Assembly (NCBI GenBank): GCA_017470505.1
Contig: JAFUYO010000053.1
Coordinates: 1 to 64,000, forward strand
Direction: 5' to 3'
DNA length: 64,000 nucleotides
Source: Butyrivibrio sp.
Lineage (GTDB): Bacteria > Bacillota > Clostridia > Lachnospirales > Lachnospiraceae
Below are positions 7,688 to 16,429 of this stretch, piece by piece (positions within the stretch are counted from its first letter, which is position 1; the number at the start of each line of letters is the position of its first letter). Under the pieces are notes generated by a model. That model did not search any database. It worked only from the letters and a program-made list of their open reading frames with translations, and was not told the origin of the DNA. The translations under genes and the position numbers were made by a program.

Positions 7688-9268
7688 ATGGTAAATTGGA
7701 ACAATCTCGACACACTTAAATCCTACGAAGCCCTCACAAAGGTTTCCAGGGTGGATCTTGTTTCTGTTATGTCCGGCGAGTCCGGCGCAGAGAGGGTAAA
7801 AAAGTACCAGGTTCCCATGGCAGCGGGTCTTTCTTTTAACTACGCATCCAGGGAAGTTGACGACGAAACCTTAAAAGCTCTTTCAGAGCTTGCAAAAGAG
7901 GCGCAGCTGTCTGAGAAGTTCGAGGCCCTCTATAACGGAGAGGTCATCAATACCGGGGAAAAGAGACTTGTGCTTCACCAGCTCACAAGAGGACAGCTCG
8001 GAAATAAGGTCGTCTCTGACGGTGTGGACAAGAGAGAGTTCTATTTGAGCGAGCAGAAAAAGATTGCTGCCTTCGCAGATAAAGTACACGCAGGAGAGAT
8101 CACAAACGAAAACGGCGAGAAATTCACAACCGTTGTTCAGATAGGTATCGGCGGATCCGACTTAGGACCCAGAGCCATGTACCTCGCACTCGAGAACTGG
8201 GCTAAAAAGAACGGGTGCTTCAAGATGGAAGCCAAATTCATCAGCAACGTAGACCCCGATGATGCCTCAGCAGTACTTGGGTCAATCGACGTCTCTCATT
8301 CGATCTTCATCCTGGTTTCAAAGTCAGGCACAACACTGGAGACTCTGACAAATGAGTCCTTTGTTACAGACGCACTTAAAAAGGCAGGGCTTAATCCTTC
8401 AAAGCACATGATCGCCGTTACATCGCAGACATCGCCTCTTGCAAAGTCAGACAGCTACCTTCAGGCTTTCTTCATGGACGACTACATCGGCGGAAGATAT
8501 TCTTCAACATCAGGAGTTGGCGGAGCAGTTCTCTCACTTGCCTTCGGCCCCGATATCTTTGCCCGCTTCCTTGACGGAGCCGCAGCAGAGGACAAGCTCG
8601 CAGCAGAGAGTGATGTTTCTAAGAACCCCGCGATGCTCGATGCACTCATCGGCGTATATGAGAGAAACGTTCTCGGATACGATGCAACCGCGGTTCTGCC
8701 TTACTCACAGGCGCTCTCCCGCTTCCCTGCGCACCTGCAGCAGCTGGATATGGAGTCAAACGGAAAGAGCGTAAACCGCTTCGGAGAGCCTATAGACTAC
8801 GTGACCGGCCCCATCATCTTCGGCGAGCCCGGCACCAACGGCCAGCACTCCTTCTACCAGCTCCTTCACCAGGGAACCGACATCGTTCCGCTTCAGTTCA
8901 TCGGCTTTAAGAACAGCCAGATCGGAAATGATGTTGACATCCAGGGCAGCACATCCCAGCAGAAGCTCTGCGCAAACGTTGCAGCCCAGATCGTAGCATT
9001 TGCCTGCGGCAAAAAGGATGAAAACCTCAACAAGAACTTCAAGGGCGGACGTCCTTCAAGCATCATCATCGGAGATGAGCTGACACCCGAGGCACTTGGT
9101 GCACTCCTCTCACACTTCGAGAACAAGGTTATGTTCCAGGGCTTTGTATGGAACATCAACAGCTTCGACCAGGAGGGCGTACAGCTCGGCAAGGTCCTCG
9201 CAAAGAAGGTTCTCGCACACGAGACAGACGGAGCCCTTTCTGAGTACGCAAAGCTCCTCAATATCTGA
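7688..9268 (+). CDS. pgi: Glucose-6-phosphate isomerase
   Basis: A 526-residue cytoplasmic isomerase interconverting glucose-6-phosphate and fructose-6-phosphate. Motifs are IGIGGSDLGPRAMY (152-165), the phosphate-binding SKSGTTLET (211-219), GGRYSSTS (268-275), catalytic Glu356 in MESNGK, and GTNGQHSFYQLLHQG (382-396) with the ring-opening His387. The start at 7688 follows ACGGAGGTTTTGAAA; an upstream in-frame ATG at 7616 lies between the promoter -35 and -10 boxes and cannot be used. The gene is monocistronic: it has its own promoter and a hairpin 80 bp past the stop, and it is divergent from the kinase. Confidence 0.97.
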   Translation: MVNWNNLDTLKSYEALTKVSRVDLVSVMSGESGAERVKKYQVPMAAGLSFNYASREVDDETLKALSELAKEAQLSEKFEALYNGEVINTGEKRLVLHQLTRGQLGNKVVSDGVDKREFYLSEQKKIAAFADKVHAGEITNENGEKFTTVVQIGIGGSDLGPRAMYLALENWAKKNGCFKMEAKFISNVDPDDASAVLGSIDVSHSIFILVSKSGTTLETLTNESFVTDALKKAGLNPSKHMIAVTSQTSPLAKSDSYLQAFFMDDYIGGRYSSTSGVGGAVLSLAFGPDIFARFLDGAAAEDKLAAESDVSKNPAMLDALIGVYERNVLGYDATAVLPYSQALSRFPAHLQQLDMESNGKSVNRFGEPIDYVTGPIIFGEPGTNGQHSFYQLLHQGTDIVPLQFIGFKNSQIGNDVDIQGSTSQQKLCANVAAQIVAFACGKKDENLNKNFKGGRPSSIIIGDELTPEALGALLSHFENKVMFQGFVWNINSFDQEGVQLGKVLAKKVLAHETDGALSEYAKLLNI

Positions 9269-9347
9269 TTACGGATTGGTGATAATGTAAAATGATGAGC
9301 GGTTCAAGAGTACGGCTCGGACATCATACTAATCGAAAGTCATAAAA

Positions 9348-9397
9348 ATTACGGACATAAATGTGGATATAATACATTTATGTCCGTAATAGTTTTT
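9348..9397 (+). terminator. Terminator hairpin after pgi
   Basis: A perfect 17-bp inverted repeat (9348-9364 with 9374-9390, starting ATTACGGACATAAATGT) with a 9-base loop is followed by AGTTTTTT. The stem is AT-rich. It lies between convergent pgi and mtnN and could act in both directions. Confidence 0.75.
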
Positions 9398-9443
9398 TAC
9401 AGAAAAGTAATCTGTAGAGCAGCCCAATTCAAAATTTCATCAA

Positions 9444-10139
9444 TCACAGGCTCTTTATTAGCTCAGTTACCACTGCGGCGCAGTCGCGTGCGGCCTTCTC
9501 CTCAAAGACAGGGTAGTCCACGATGTCGCTTCCGTCCGCCTTGTCAGAGATTGCACGGATGATGATGAACGGGATTTTGTTGAGGTAACATGCCTGAGCA
9601 ATCGCTGCGCCCTCCATTTCCGCGCACATCCCGCCCTGCTCATCTATGATAGCTTTCTTGACATCAGGCGATGAGATGAACTGGTCTCCGCTGCATACCC
9701 GCCCCTCGAAAACACCGATGTCGGGAGCAGCTTTTTTGATGGCGGCAGAGGCCTTTTGGATCAGCTCTTTGTCTGCAGGAAATGCATGAACACCCAGCTG
9801 CGGAACCTCGCCCTTCTTGTATCCAAATACTGTTGCGTCGACGTCGTGATAGCAGGCATCGGTGGACAGGACGATATCTCCTATATTGATCCTGGCATCG
9901 AGTGATCCCGCAACACCTGTGTTGATGACGTGCGTCACCTCGAAAATGTCGCATAGGATCTGCACGCAGATTCCCGCGTTAACCTTGGCGACTCCGCTCT
10001 TAACTACAACTACGTCAATCCCGCCTATGGTTCCCTCGCAGAACTCCATCGACGCCTTCTCCACGGTTCTTTTTATATCCATACTGCTCTTAAGGGATGC
10101 GATTTCAACCTCCATCGCTCCGATAATTCCTATCTTCAT
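9444..10139 (-). CDS. mtnN: 5'-methylthioadenosine/S-adenosylhomocysteine nucleosidase
   Basis: A 231-residue nucleosidase that cleaves adenine from methylthioadenosine and S-adenosylhomocysteine. It has Glu12 in the N-terminal strand, YHDVDATVFGY (97-107), the ribose-contacting MCAEMEGAA (171-179, Glu174/Glu176) and RAISDKAD (195-202) with catalytic Asp199. Its product S-ribosylhomocysteine is the LuxS substrate, and luxS lies upstream on the same strand, so the two genes carry successive steps of the activated methyl cycle. The gene has its own GAGAGG ribosome site and is separated from luxS by 216 bp of repeat-rich DNA. Confidence 0.95.
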   Translation of the reverse strand: MKIGIIGAMEVEIASLKSSMDIKRTVEKASMEFCEGTIGGIDVVVVKSGVAKVNAGICVQILCDIFEVTHVINTGVAGSLDARINIGDIVLSTDACYHDVDATVFGYKKGEVPQLGVHAFPADKELIQKASAAIKKAAPDIGVFEGRVCSGDQFISSPDVKKAIIDEQGGMCAEMEGAAIAQACYLNKIPFIIIRAISDKADGSDIVDYPVFEEKAARDCAAVVTELIKSL

Positions 10140-10180
10140 CTCTAAACCTCTCTATTCTGAGTGTGCAACTTTGTATTTTT

Positions 10181-10316
10181 TCACTATTTCATGTTCTGTT
10201 TTTATTTTGACCCTCGAAAGTCCTTTTTTAGGGGTCAAAAAATTTCTGAACGTGCAAATAGTGAATTTTGCCTCTGAAATTCACCTCTTTTTCGGCTAAA
10301 AAGGGTCAAAATTTAA
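10181..10316 (-). other. Repeat-rich structured spacer between luxS and mtnN
   Basis: Nested inverted repeats fill the spacer. TCACTATTT (10181-10189) pairs with AAATAGTGA (10256-10264). Inside them TTTTGACCC (10205-10213) pairs with GGGTCAAAA (10232-10240). A second hairpin is GTGAATTT (10261-10268) with AAATTCAC (10277-10284). A third GGGTCAAAA lies at about 10303-10311. None is followed by a U-run in the transcribed direction, so these do not look like terminators. They may be an mRNA processing or stability element or a protein-binding region (inference). Confidence 0.45.
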
Positions 10317-10355
10317 ACAAAACCTCCTGCCTGTGAACTCTCGAGCTGCAAAACA

Positions 10356-10880
10356 TCATGAATCGAAGAACTGCTCACCCTTTTCGGTCACAAGGCGCTC
10401 AGACTTGGGATACTCAAAGATTGCGTCGTCATCGGCATTATCCTCAAGATACGCGGCAAATCGCTCCGCGTACCACTTTGCCATCCCTAAGTTGTGCATA
10501 AGGTAATGCCCGCAGTTCTCGGGATTGGTGCCGGGAACAGAATCATTTCCCTCAACAGATTTAAAGGCGCGAAGCACCAGATCATAGATCTCCTTCGGCG
10601 CGCGTGCTCCCTTTAATATCAGGTAAAAACCTGTAAGGCACCCCATTGGTCCCCAGTAGATGATCTCGTCCTTCCACTCGGGGTCGTTCCGCAGGTAAGT
10701 TGCGATGATGTGCTCAAGAGAGTGCATTGCTCCGACATCGACAGCAGGCTCCCTGTTGGGTCTTGTCAGCCTTATATCGTATGTTGTAACTGCTGAGTCG
10801 CCCACCTGATCCTGGCGGCTTAAGAAAATCCCCGGTATGATCTTTGTGTGGTCAACTGAAAAACTGGCAATCAATTCCAT
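10356..10880 (-). CDS. luxS: S-ribosylhomocysteine lyase (autoinducer-2 synthase)
   Basis: A 174-residue metalloenzyme converting S-ribosylhomocysteine to homocysteine and the autoinducer-2 precursor DPD. The metal ligands His53 and His57 lie in HSLEH and Cys123 in ENCGHY; the catalytic Cys81 lies in MGCLTGFY. Spacing and length match the Bacillus enzyme. The start is set at ATG 10880 because AAAGGAG lies upstream of it; an in-frame ATG at 10904 would put that site inside the coding region. It pairs functionally with mtnN downstream. Whether AI-2 is used as a signal here or is only a by-product of methyl recycling cannot be told. Confidence 0.96.
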   Translation of the reverse strand: MELIASFSVDHTKIIPGIFLSRQDQVGDSAVTTYDIRLTRPNREPAVDVGAMHSLEHIIATYLRNDPEWKDEIIYWGPMGCLTGFYLILKGARAPKEIYDLVLRAFKSVEGNDSVPGTNPENCGHYLMHNLGMAKWYAERFAAYLEDNADDDAIFEYPKSERLVTEKGEQFFDS

Positions 10881-10963
10881 AGCATTAAATCTCCTTTCAT
10901 CCATATAGCGATAATTCGGGCAGCAGTTCTCTGCTACCCGTGCGCTGCCTGTGCAGCAATTCC

Positions 10964-11833
10964 CTACTCTCTTAGTGTATCATGAAAAACATCATATGAA
11001 TCCTTTAGATATTTACTTATTTTGTCGTAGTCGCGATTGGCGATGGCTGTGTAGAGCGTATCAACGATGTAGAGCTGCGCAAATCTCGAGCTTGTGATTC
11101 CGCTCTTTTTGTCAATCTCGGGAGATGTAGCAAATAGTACGTGGTCACACCCCGTAGTGAGTGCGTTGTTCCCGAGCTTTGTCACAGCTATTGTGACAGC
11201 TTTTTTGCTCCTGCAGATCTCAAGGAGCTGCAGTATCTCGGCGTTTTTGCCGTTATCTGAGAAAAAGAATGCGACGTCACCCTCACTTATCTGGGATGCA
11301 GTCATCAGACTCATATGATAATCCCTGTTGAAAATGACATTGTAATGGATCCTCTGAAGCTTACAGTACAGATCGTACGCCGCTATGCCTGCTGCCCCGA
11401 CACCGAATACCTGGATCTGTCTGGCATTTATGACATCCACGACAGCCTCGTTGAAGGTTCCCACGTCGAAGAGCCTGTAGGTTGTCTGAACGGCCTGTAC
11501 GCTCGTAGCGCAGATGTTGTCGGCGATTGCCTGAAGAGATGTATACTCGTTTACGTCCTTGAACGAGACCTTTGGTCCGCCCTTGTCGGACTGCTCTATT
11601 GTTTCATTTGCCTCAGCGTAATATGCATTCTTTAAATCCTTTAGTCCGTTGTATCCAATGGCCTGTGCAAATCTGGTCCATGCTGCCTGAGTTGTTCCCG
11701 AGCGGGTCGCCAGCTCTTTTATCGGATAGCGGAAAAGCGCGTCCCTGTTATTAAGAACGAAGTCCGCAACCGCCTTTTCGGATGAAGGTAGCGCATCGTA
11801 GTGGCTCCTGATCTTTTCACTTATAATGTTCAT
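10964..11833 (-). CDS. MurR/RpiR-family transcriptional regulator
   Basis: A 289-residue regulator with an N-terminal HTH_6 domain (about 1-77, including YPIKELATRSGTTQAAWTRF) and a C-terminal SIS sugar-isomerase-fold domain (about 120-250, including VFGVGAAGIAAYDLYCK). Family members bind phosphosugars through the SIS domain and control sugar or amino-sugar catabolism. No sugar-utilisation gene is adjacent, so the effector is unknown. The ATG follows GGAGG by 7 bp. It lies 83 bp upstream of luxS on the same strand and diverges from the rubrerythrin gene. Confidence 0.9.
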   Translation of the reverse strand: MNIISEKIRSHYDALPSSEKAVADFVLNNRDALFRYPIKELATRSGTTQAAWTRFAQAIGYNGLKDLKNAYYAEANETIEQSDKGGPKVSFKDVNEYTSLQAIADNICATSVQAVQTTYRLFDVGTFNEAVVDVINARQIQVFGVGAAGIAAYDLYCKLQRIHYNVIFNRDYHMSLMTASQISEGDVAFFFSDNGKNAEILQLLEICRSKKAVTIAVTKLGNNALTTGCDHVLFATSPEIDKKSGITSSRFAQLYIVDTLYTAIANRDYDKISKYLKDSYDVFHDTLRE

Positions 11834-12040
11834 CTAATAGCCTCCGTCAGTTTTTTCACCCTAATATTAAGTATATCTCAATTTTCTTGCCTGAATGAAA
11901 TAAATTTTCAAACAATTCGTGTGTTTTTTATTAAATTATTCTAAAAATCAGGACCAAAAAGTGTCGGATATGATATTCTGATAAGAGCAATTGGCAAATA
12001 AACAGGGGTTTACATTATTAGTTGAAAGGAGACATTTTTT

Positions 12041-12580
12041 ATGAAATGGGTATGTCAGGTATGTGGTTACGTTCATGAGGGAGATCAGCCGCCTCAGTCC
12101 TGTCCTGTTTGTAAGGCACCTGCTGAGAAGTTCACCAAACAGGAGGGCGAGAAGGTTTGGGCATGCGAGCATGTTCTCGGTGTAGCGAGCGACGCTCCCG
12201 AAGAGATCAAGAACGGCCTCAGAGAGATGTTCAACGGCGAGTGCTCAGAAGTCGGAATGTATCTGGCTATGGCAAGGGTAGCTATCCGCGAGGGATATCC
12301 CGAGATCGGTGCTTTCTACGAGAAGGCTGCCTGGGAAGAGGCTGAGCACGCTGCGCACTTTGCAGAGCTCCTCGGCGAAGTTCTCACAGACTCAACCAGG
12401 AAGAACCTCGAGCTCCGTGCAGACGCCGAGTACGGCGCAACACAGGGCAGAGCCGACCTCGCAAAGAAGGCAAAGGAGCTCAATCTCGACGCCATCCACG
12501 ACATCGTTCACGAGATCGGCCGCGACGAAGCAAGACACGGCAAAGCCTTCGCAGGACTTTTAAAGAGATACTTCGGTTGA
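12041..12580 (+). CDS. Reverse rubrerythrin (rubredoxin plus diiron domain), peroxide reductase
   Basis: A 179-residue protein with rubredoxin at the N-terminus (Cys5, Cys8, Cys21 and Cys24 binding one iron) and a four-helix ferritin-like domain at about 50-177. The diiron ligands are carried by GECSEVGMY (66-74), EEAEHAAHF (99-107) and RDEARHGKAF (161-170). This order is the reverse of classical rubrerythrin and is typical of clostridia, where such proteins reduce hydrogen peroxide and oxygen with NADH through partner reductases. It therefore points to an anaerobe. The ATG follows GAAAGGAG. The gene is monocistronic and ends at a large palindromic terminator region. Confidence 0.93.
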   Translation: MKWVCQVCGYVHEGDQPPQSCPVCKAPAEKFTKQEGEKVWACEHVLGVASDAPEEIKNGLREMFNGECSEVGMYLAMARVAIREGYPEIGAFYEKAAWEEAEHAAHFAELLGEVLTDSTRKNLELRADAEYGATQGRADLAKKAKELNLDAIHDIVHEIGRDEARHGKAFAGLLKRYFG

Positions 12581-12590
12581 TACAGTGAGT

Positions 12591-12774
12591 CCCGCCCCGG
12601 CAGGAACAGTTGTGTCTGCTCACACCTCCTGCGTTGCGAAACAGTAAATTCAAAAAACCGGAAAAGCCTCATTTCATGTTATTCAGAGAAATCGGCTTTT
12701 CCGGTTTTTTTCATTAACTGTTTCATCAACTCGTCAGAATGATTCGCATCCACAACTGTTCCTGCCGGGGCGGG
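12591..12774. terminator. Nested long palindrome with bidirectional terminator
   Basis: The inner stem is a perfect 17-bp repeat (12652-12668 with 12694-12710) with A-tract and T-tract ends, a good rho-independent terminator in both directions between convergent genes. Around it GAAACAGT near 12638 pairs with ACTGTTTC near 12717. The outermost arms are a perfect 24-bp inverted repeat (12591-12614 with 12751-12774, starting CCCGCCCCGGCAGG). The total span is 184 bp with no coding potential. The outer GC-rich arms are not needed for termination and suggest a miniature inverted-repeat element. Bases 12775-12862 show nothing else clear. Confidence 0.8.
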
Positions 12775-12862
12775 TATCCACATCTACAATTGTCTTATCT
12801 CCGAAATATCCTCTTGTCGAGTCGGCTAATTCTGAAGGTGCTTCCACATAAAGTTGTGTCTC

Positions 12863-14515
12863 TTATAGTTCCAGGCTTCCTGCGCAGATGAGCTTGCCGC
12901 TCCTTCTGTCGAAGAGCAGGATGTCGTTTCCGTGTATGTTGATCTTCTCCTCCTGCCCGATCTGGTAGATCACGCCGCCGAAGATAACGCTGGTCAACAG
13001 GAACTCGCCGACGCGGAGCTTAAGTGTCGACTCCATTCCGGTGGGCATCGCGCCGTAGATTGTGGTATCGACCCTGCCGTTATTATCGATGTCGATGGCT
13101 TCAGGTCTTATGCCGAGTACAAAGTCTTCGTCGGTGATGACGGGCTCATCTGCGAGGGAGTCGTCCTCCTCCTCAACCTTCTGGATGTGGTACTTGAAGA
13201 CTTCGTCCTTGTTGGTCTTCTCAACAGCTCCCTTCTGAAGGAGGCGCTGCCTCTCGAACTCAGCCTTGTCTGCTGCTTCCTTGTCCCTGCCCTCTCTCCA
13301 CGCAGAGAGATCTGTTTTTTCTGAAGGCACAAATCTTGCCTTTATTCCGCCGAGGATGTCGAGTGAGAGACTTCCGTCGCTCTCCTGTCTGCCCTTGCCG
13401 TCCACAAAGTTCATCGAAGGGTTTCCCACGAAGTCTGCAACAAAGAGATTTGCAGGGCGGTTGTAGACATTAAGTGGTGCCGCGTACTGCTGAAGAACGC
13501 CGTTACTTACAAGGCAGATCCTGGTCGCAAGGGTCATGGCCTCCATCTGATCGTGCGTCACATACACGAAGGTGCTGCCGGTCTCGACGTGGAGCCTCTG
13601 CAGCTCGTATCTCATCTCGAGGCGCAGCTTTGCATCGAGGTTTGAGAGCGGCTCATCCATAAAAAGAACCTGCGGCTCCGGAGCCAGTGTCCTTGCAATC
13701 GCAACTCTCTGCTGCTGTCCGCCTGATAACTCTGCCGGGTATCTGTCCATGAACATTCCTATCTTGACGATCCTGGAGCAGGCGCGGACCCTTGAGTCTA
13801 TCTCCTCCTTGGAGAGCTTTCTTTTTTCCATAACGGGTTTTCCGTTCTTTATCACTTCAAACTTATCGTTCAGGCTCTTCCCCTCACCCTGGTACTTTTT
13901 CTTTATATCGGATAACCTGTTCTCGTACTCGGATAGCTTAGCTTTTGCATAAGTCGCGGGGTCATTCGATGTGTGGATCCCGAGGCCGTAGAGCTCTTTG
14001 GCCGTATAGATTGAGAGGTTGTAGTTGTCAATGAGCTTGACATAGGCTTTGTTTTCATCGAGCTTTCCGTTCTTGTCGCGGCACTCCTCAACAACTTCCT
14101 TTATCTTGTTGCCGTTTGTAAGAGCCCTTGCCATATCCGAAGCCTGCTTGGCAGCAATGTCGATGACGGGCATCTCCTCGTTTATGTTCTTAAGGCCAAA
14201 AGAGATGTTCTCATAGACCGTCATGTTGGGCCAGAGCGCGTAGTTCTGGAAAAGAAATCCAACCTTTCGCTTGTTTGCAGGCACGTTGATACCTGCGTTT
14301 GAGTCAAAGACAACCTTATCGCCGATGGTGATGCGCCCCTCGGTCGGGGTCTCGAGCCCGGCAATCATACGAAGGATCGTGGTCTTGCCGCAGCCCGAAG
14401 GTCCCAGAAGGGTTATAAAAGAGTTGTCGGGGATATCGAGGCTAACATTGTCAACGCCGAAGAACTTGCCCCAGCGCTTTGTTATATTTTCTAATTTTAT
14501 TTCCGGCATGATCAT
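12863..14515 (-). CDS. ABC transporter ATP-binding protein with a large insertion
   Basis: A 550-residue ATPase of the MalK/FbpC class. It has Walker A GPSGCGKTT (38-46), Q-loop FQNYALWPNMTVYENISFGL (89-108), signature LSGGQQQR (263-270), Walker B VLFMDEP (283-289), D-loop SNLDAKLR (291-298) and switch His321. Relatives have about 40 residues between the Q-loop and the signature; here about 150 occur, with a polar helical insertion at roughly 112-232. A second charged insertion interrupts the C-terminal TOBE region (about 400-455). Both are in frame and the core is intact. The start overlaps the permease stop by 4 bp; the ATG two codons later (14509) is better spaced from AGGAGG. Confidence 0.92.
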   Translation of the reverse strand: MIMPEIKLENITKRWGKFFGVDNVSLDIPDNSFITLLGPSGCGKTTILRMIAGLETPTEGRITIGDKVVFDSNAGINVPANKRKVGFLFQNYALWPNMTVYENISFGLKNINEEMPVIDIAAKQASDMARALTNGNKIKEVVEECRDKNGKLDENKAYVKLIDNYNLSIYTAKELYGLGIHTSNDPATYAKAKLSEYENRLSDIKKKYQGEGKSLNDKFEVIKNGKPVMEKRKLSKEEIDSRVRACSRIVKIGMFMDRYPAELSGGQQQRVAIARTLAPEPQVLFMDEPLSNLDAKLRLEMRYELQRLHVETGSTFVYVTHDQMEAMTLATRICLVSNGVLQQYAAPLNVYNRPANLFVADFVGNPSMNFVDGKGRQESDGSLSLDILGGIKARFVPSEKTDLSAWREGRDKEAADKAEFERQRLLQKGAVEKTNKDEVFKYHIQKVEEEDDSLADEPVITDEDFVLGIRPEAIDIDNNGRVDTTIYGAMPTGMESTLKLRVGEFLLTSVIFGGVIYQIGQEEKINIHGNDILLFDRRSGKLICAGSLEL

Positions 14516-16338
14516 TTTCCTCCTATGCCACTGTCGAGGCTTGCGCCTGTCAGCTTGTTTACAAGTGTGTTGAATATCAGTATCGTCACGATGAGTATCA
14601 GGTTGATCGCACTTGAGAATGCGTACAGACCCATCTCATCGAAATAGTCAAGTGTTGTTGAGAGGATAAATCCCTGCGTGCACAGAAGCAGGAAAAGAGA
14701 GAGTTCGCGCAGGCACGTCATAAACGGGAGTAGATATCCGCTTATGATTGATGACTTCTGGATCGGGATAATGATCCTCGTCATTCTCTTTATCCACGGG
14801 GTGTTCATGATGATTGCAGCCTCCTCGAGCTCATTTGATATCTGGAGCATTGAGTTAAGTGAACTTCTAGAGGCGAAAGGTATGTATTTCACAACACCTG
14901 CAATTATCAGAAGCGTATATGTGTTAAACAGATTTATGTGCTCGTTCGAGAAGAGGATGAAAAAGGCTGCGCCGACAGCGATAGACGGCATCAGGTATGG
15001 AAGGAATGCCACGTTGTTTACGTAGTTTGCCCACTTGTTTCTTCTCTTTTTGGCAACGGCGTAGCCGATAAGTGTTCCGATGGTTCCTGCGATCAGTGCG
15101 CAGACAACTGCCAGGAAAAGAGTTCCAAAGAACGCGTGCCAGATTGTCTTGTTGTACAGGATTCCGGACTGGCCGTACATGCCGTTTTCTGTGATGTTCT
15201 CGTTTGTCACCCACCACTTTGTCGTCAGGTGCGCGAGGTTTCCGGTGTAGAGGAAGCTGTAGTCACCCGGATTTGGAAGGAACGTCTCAAGTGCGAACAA
15301 CAGGATCGGCCAGATACTTGTAAAGAAGGTGATCAGTATAAAGATGATACCAACGATGTATTTCCCGGCTTTTCCTATTGAGAGCTTTGTGAGCTGACCG
15401 GACTTACCCGTTACCGTGGTGTAATTCTTGCGGCTCTTTAGGCTCATCTGGTTCATACCCAGGATCAGGACCCCGAATACCATCATGATGATCGCCAGGA
15501 TCGAAGCTTCACCTGTGTAGGTGCTGTTCATTGAGATGTACTTGGTTGAGAGAGTTGTAAGGTTTAAGTAGTGCGGAACCGGGTAGCTTCCCATCGCGCT
15601 TCCGAATACCAGAAGAATAGTTGAGAGGATTGCCGGCTTTATCATAGGAAGAGTAACCTTGAACATTATCTTCCACTTAGGCGTATCAAGGATCGTTGCC
15701 GCCTCCTCAAGGTTGGCATCCATGTTCTTGAAGATTCCGCCGATGAGGATGTAGGCAAATGGCGCATAGTGAAGGCCCAGAACCATGGCGCTCGGGAATA
15801 CTCCCTGGCACCACCAGTGAGGGAAGTACACGTGAAAGATGGCTGCGAGGAGTCCGTCGCTCGTTCCCGTCACCTTGTTTGAGTAGAACATGTGCTGCCA
15901 TACAACAGCCAGTGTCCACTGCGGCATGATATAAGGGAAAATAAAGATTGAACTTAAGTACTTTTTGAACTTCATGTCCGTTCTGGTCACGAGGAAAGCA
16001 AAGAGTCCTCCGAAGAGAATGGATATGGCGCAGGTCAAAACTGAGAGGATCACCGTATTAAGTAGCGGTATCCAGAGGTTGGTGCGCGCAAGTCTGCTGG
16101 TAAAAAGGTCTATGTAGTTTACTATTGTGTAGCCCGTAACCCTCCCCGTTAAGTGCTGGTCAATGGTTCCGGGGTGTATCTTGAAGGTATCTTCTACGAT
16201 TGCGACTATCGGTGCGACAGTACTGAAGGTCAGAACAATCCCAAACAGCAAAAGTATAATATTCTGAGGTTGGGAAAACCATGTCTTTACCTTGTTCTTG
16301 AAAATCGCACTTTTGTCTGGTTTTGCGATTGTCTGCAT
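14512..16338 (-). CDS. ABC transporter permease, two fused membrane domains (FbpB type)
   Basis: A 608-residue permease with about 12 transmembrane helices made of two homologous halves. Each half has an EAA loop that contacts the ATPase: NLEEAATILDTPKWK in the first half and ELEEAAIIMNTPWIK in the second. Fused permeases of this kind serve importers of ferric iron, phosphorylated sugars, phosphonates and similar solutes, so the substrate is not defined by the fold. Its stop overlaps the ATPase start. The binding protein gene lies 252 bp upstream, separated by a long hairpin, which fits an operon read from the binding protein toward the ATPase. Confidence 0.93.
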   Translation of the reverse strand: MQTIAKPDKSAIFKNKVKTWFSQPQNIILLLFGIVLTFSTVAPIVAIVEDTFKIHPGTIDQHLTGRVTGYTIVNYIDLFTSRLARTNLWIPLLNTVILSVLTCAISILFGGLFAFLVTRTDMKFKKYLSSIFIFPYIMPQWTLAVVWQHMFYSNKVTGTSDGLLAAIFHVYFPHWWCQGVFPSAMVLGLHYAPFAYILIGGIFKNMDANLEEAATILDTPKWKIMFKVTLPMIKPAILSTILLVFGSAMGSYPVPHYLNLTTLSTKYISMNSTYTGEASILAIIMMVFGVLILGMNQMSLKSRKNYTTVTGKSGQLTKLSIGKAGKYIVGIIFILITFFTSIWPILLFALETFLPNPGDYSFLYTGNLAHLTTKWWVTNENITENGMYGQSGILYNKTIWHAFFGTLFLAVVCALIAGTIGTLIGYAVAKKRRNKWANYVNNVAFLPYLMPSIAVGAAFFILFSNEHINLFNTYTLLIIAGVVKYIPFASRSSLNSMLQISNELEEAAIIMNTPWIKRMTRIIIPIQKSSIISGYLLPFMTCLRELSLFLLLCTQGFILSTTLDYFDEMGLYAFSSAINLILIVTILIFNTLVNKLTGASLDSGIGGK

Positions 16339-16429
16339 GTTATCTCCTCTTGTGTGGTGGTGTCCGCCATATTTTTATTTTGAAAACGTTACACTACTTC
16401 AAACCCGCTAATCCCCAGGGGATGAGAGA

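Noticed and set aside
10140-10355. SAM or SAH riboswitch between luxS and mtnN
   Set aside because: The repeats do not match the conserved cores of known SAM or SAH classes, and there is no terminator in the reading direction.
11834-12040. PerR-type operator before the rubrerythrin gene
   Set aside because: The AT-rich TTAAATTATTCTA stretch matches the Per box too poorly to call.
13800-14200. Frameshift or fusion in the ABC ATPase gene
   Set aside because: The extra segment is in frame on both sides, has normal codon-like composition and leaves Walker A, signature and Walker B intact, so it is a genuine insertion.
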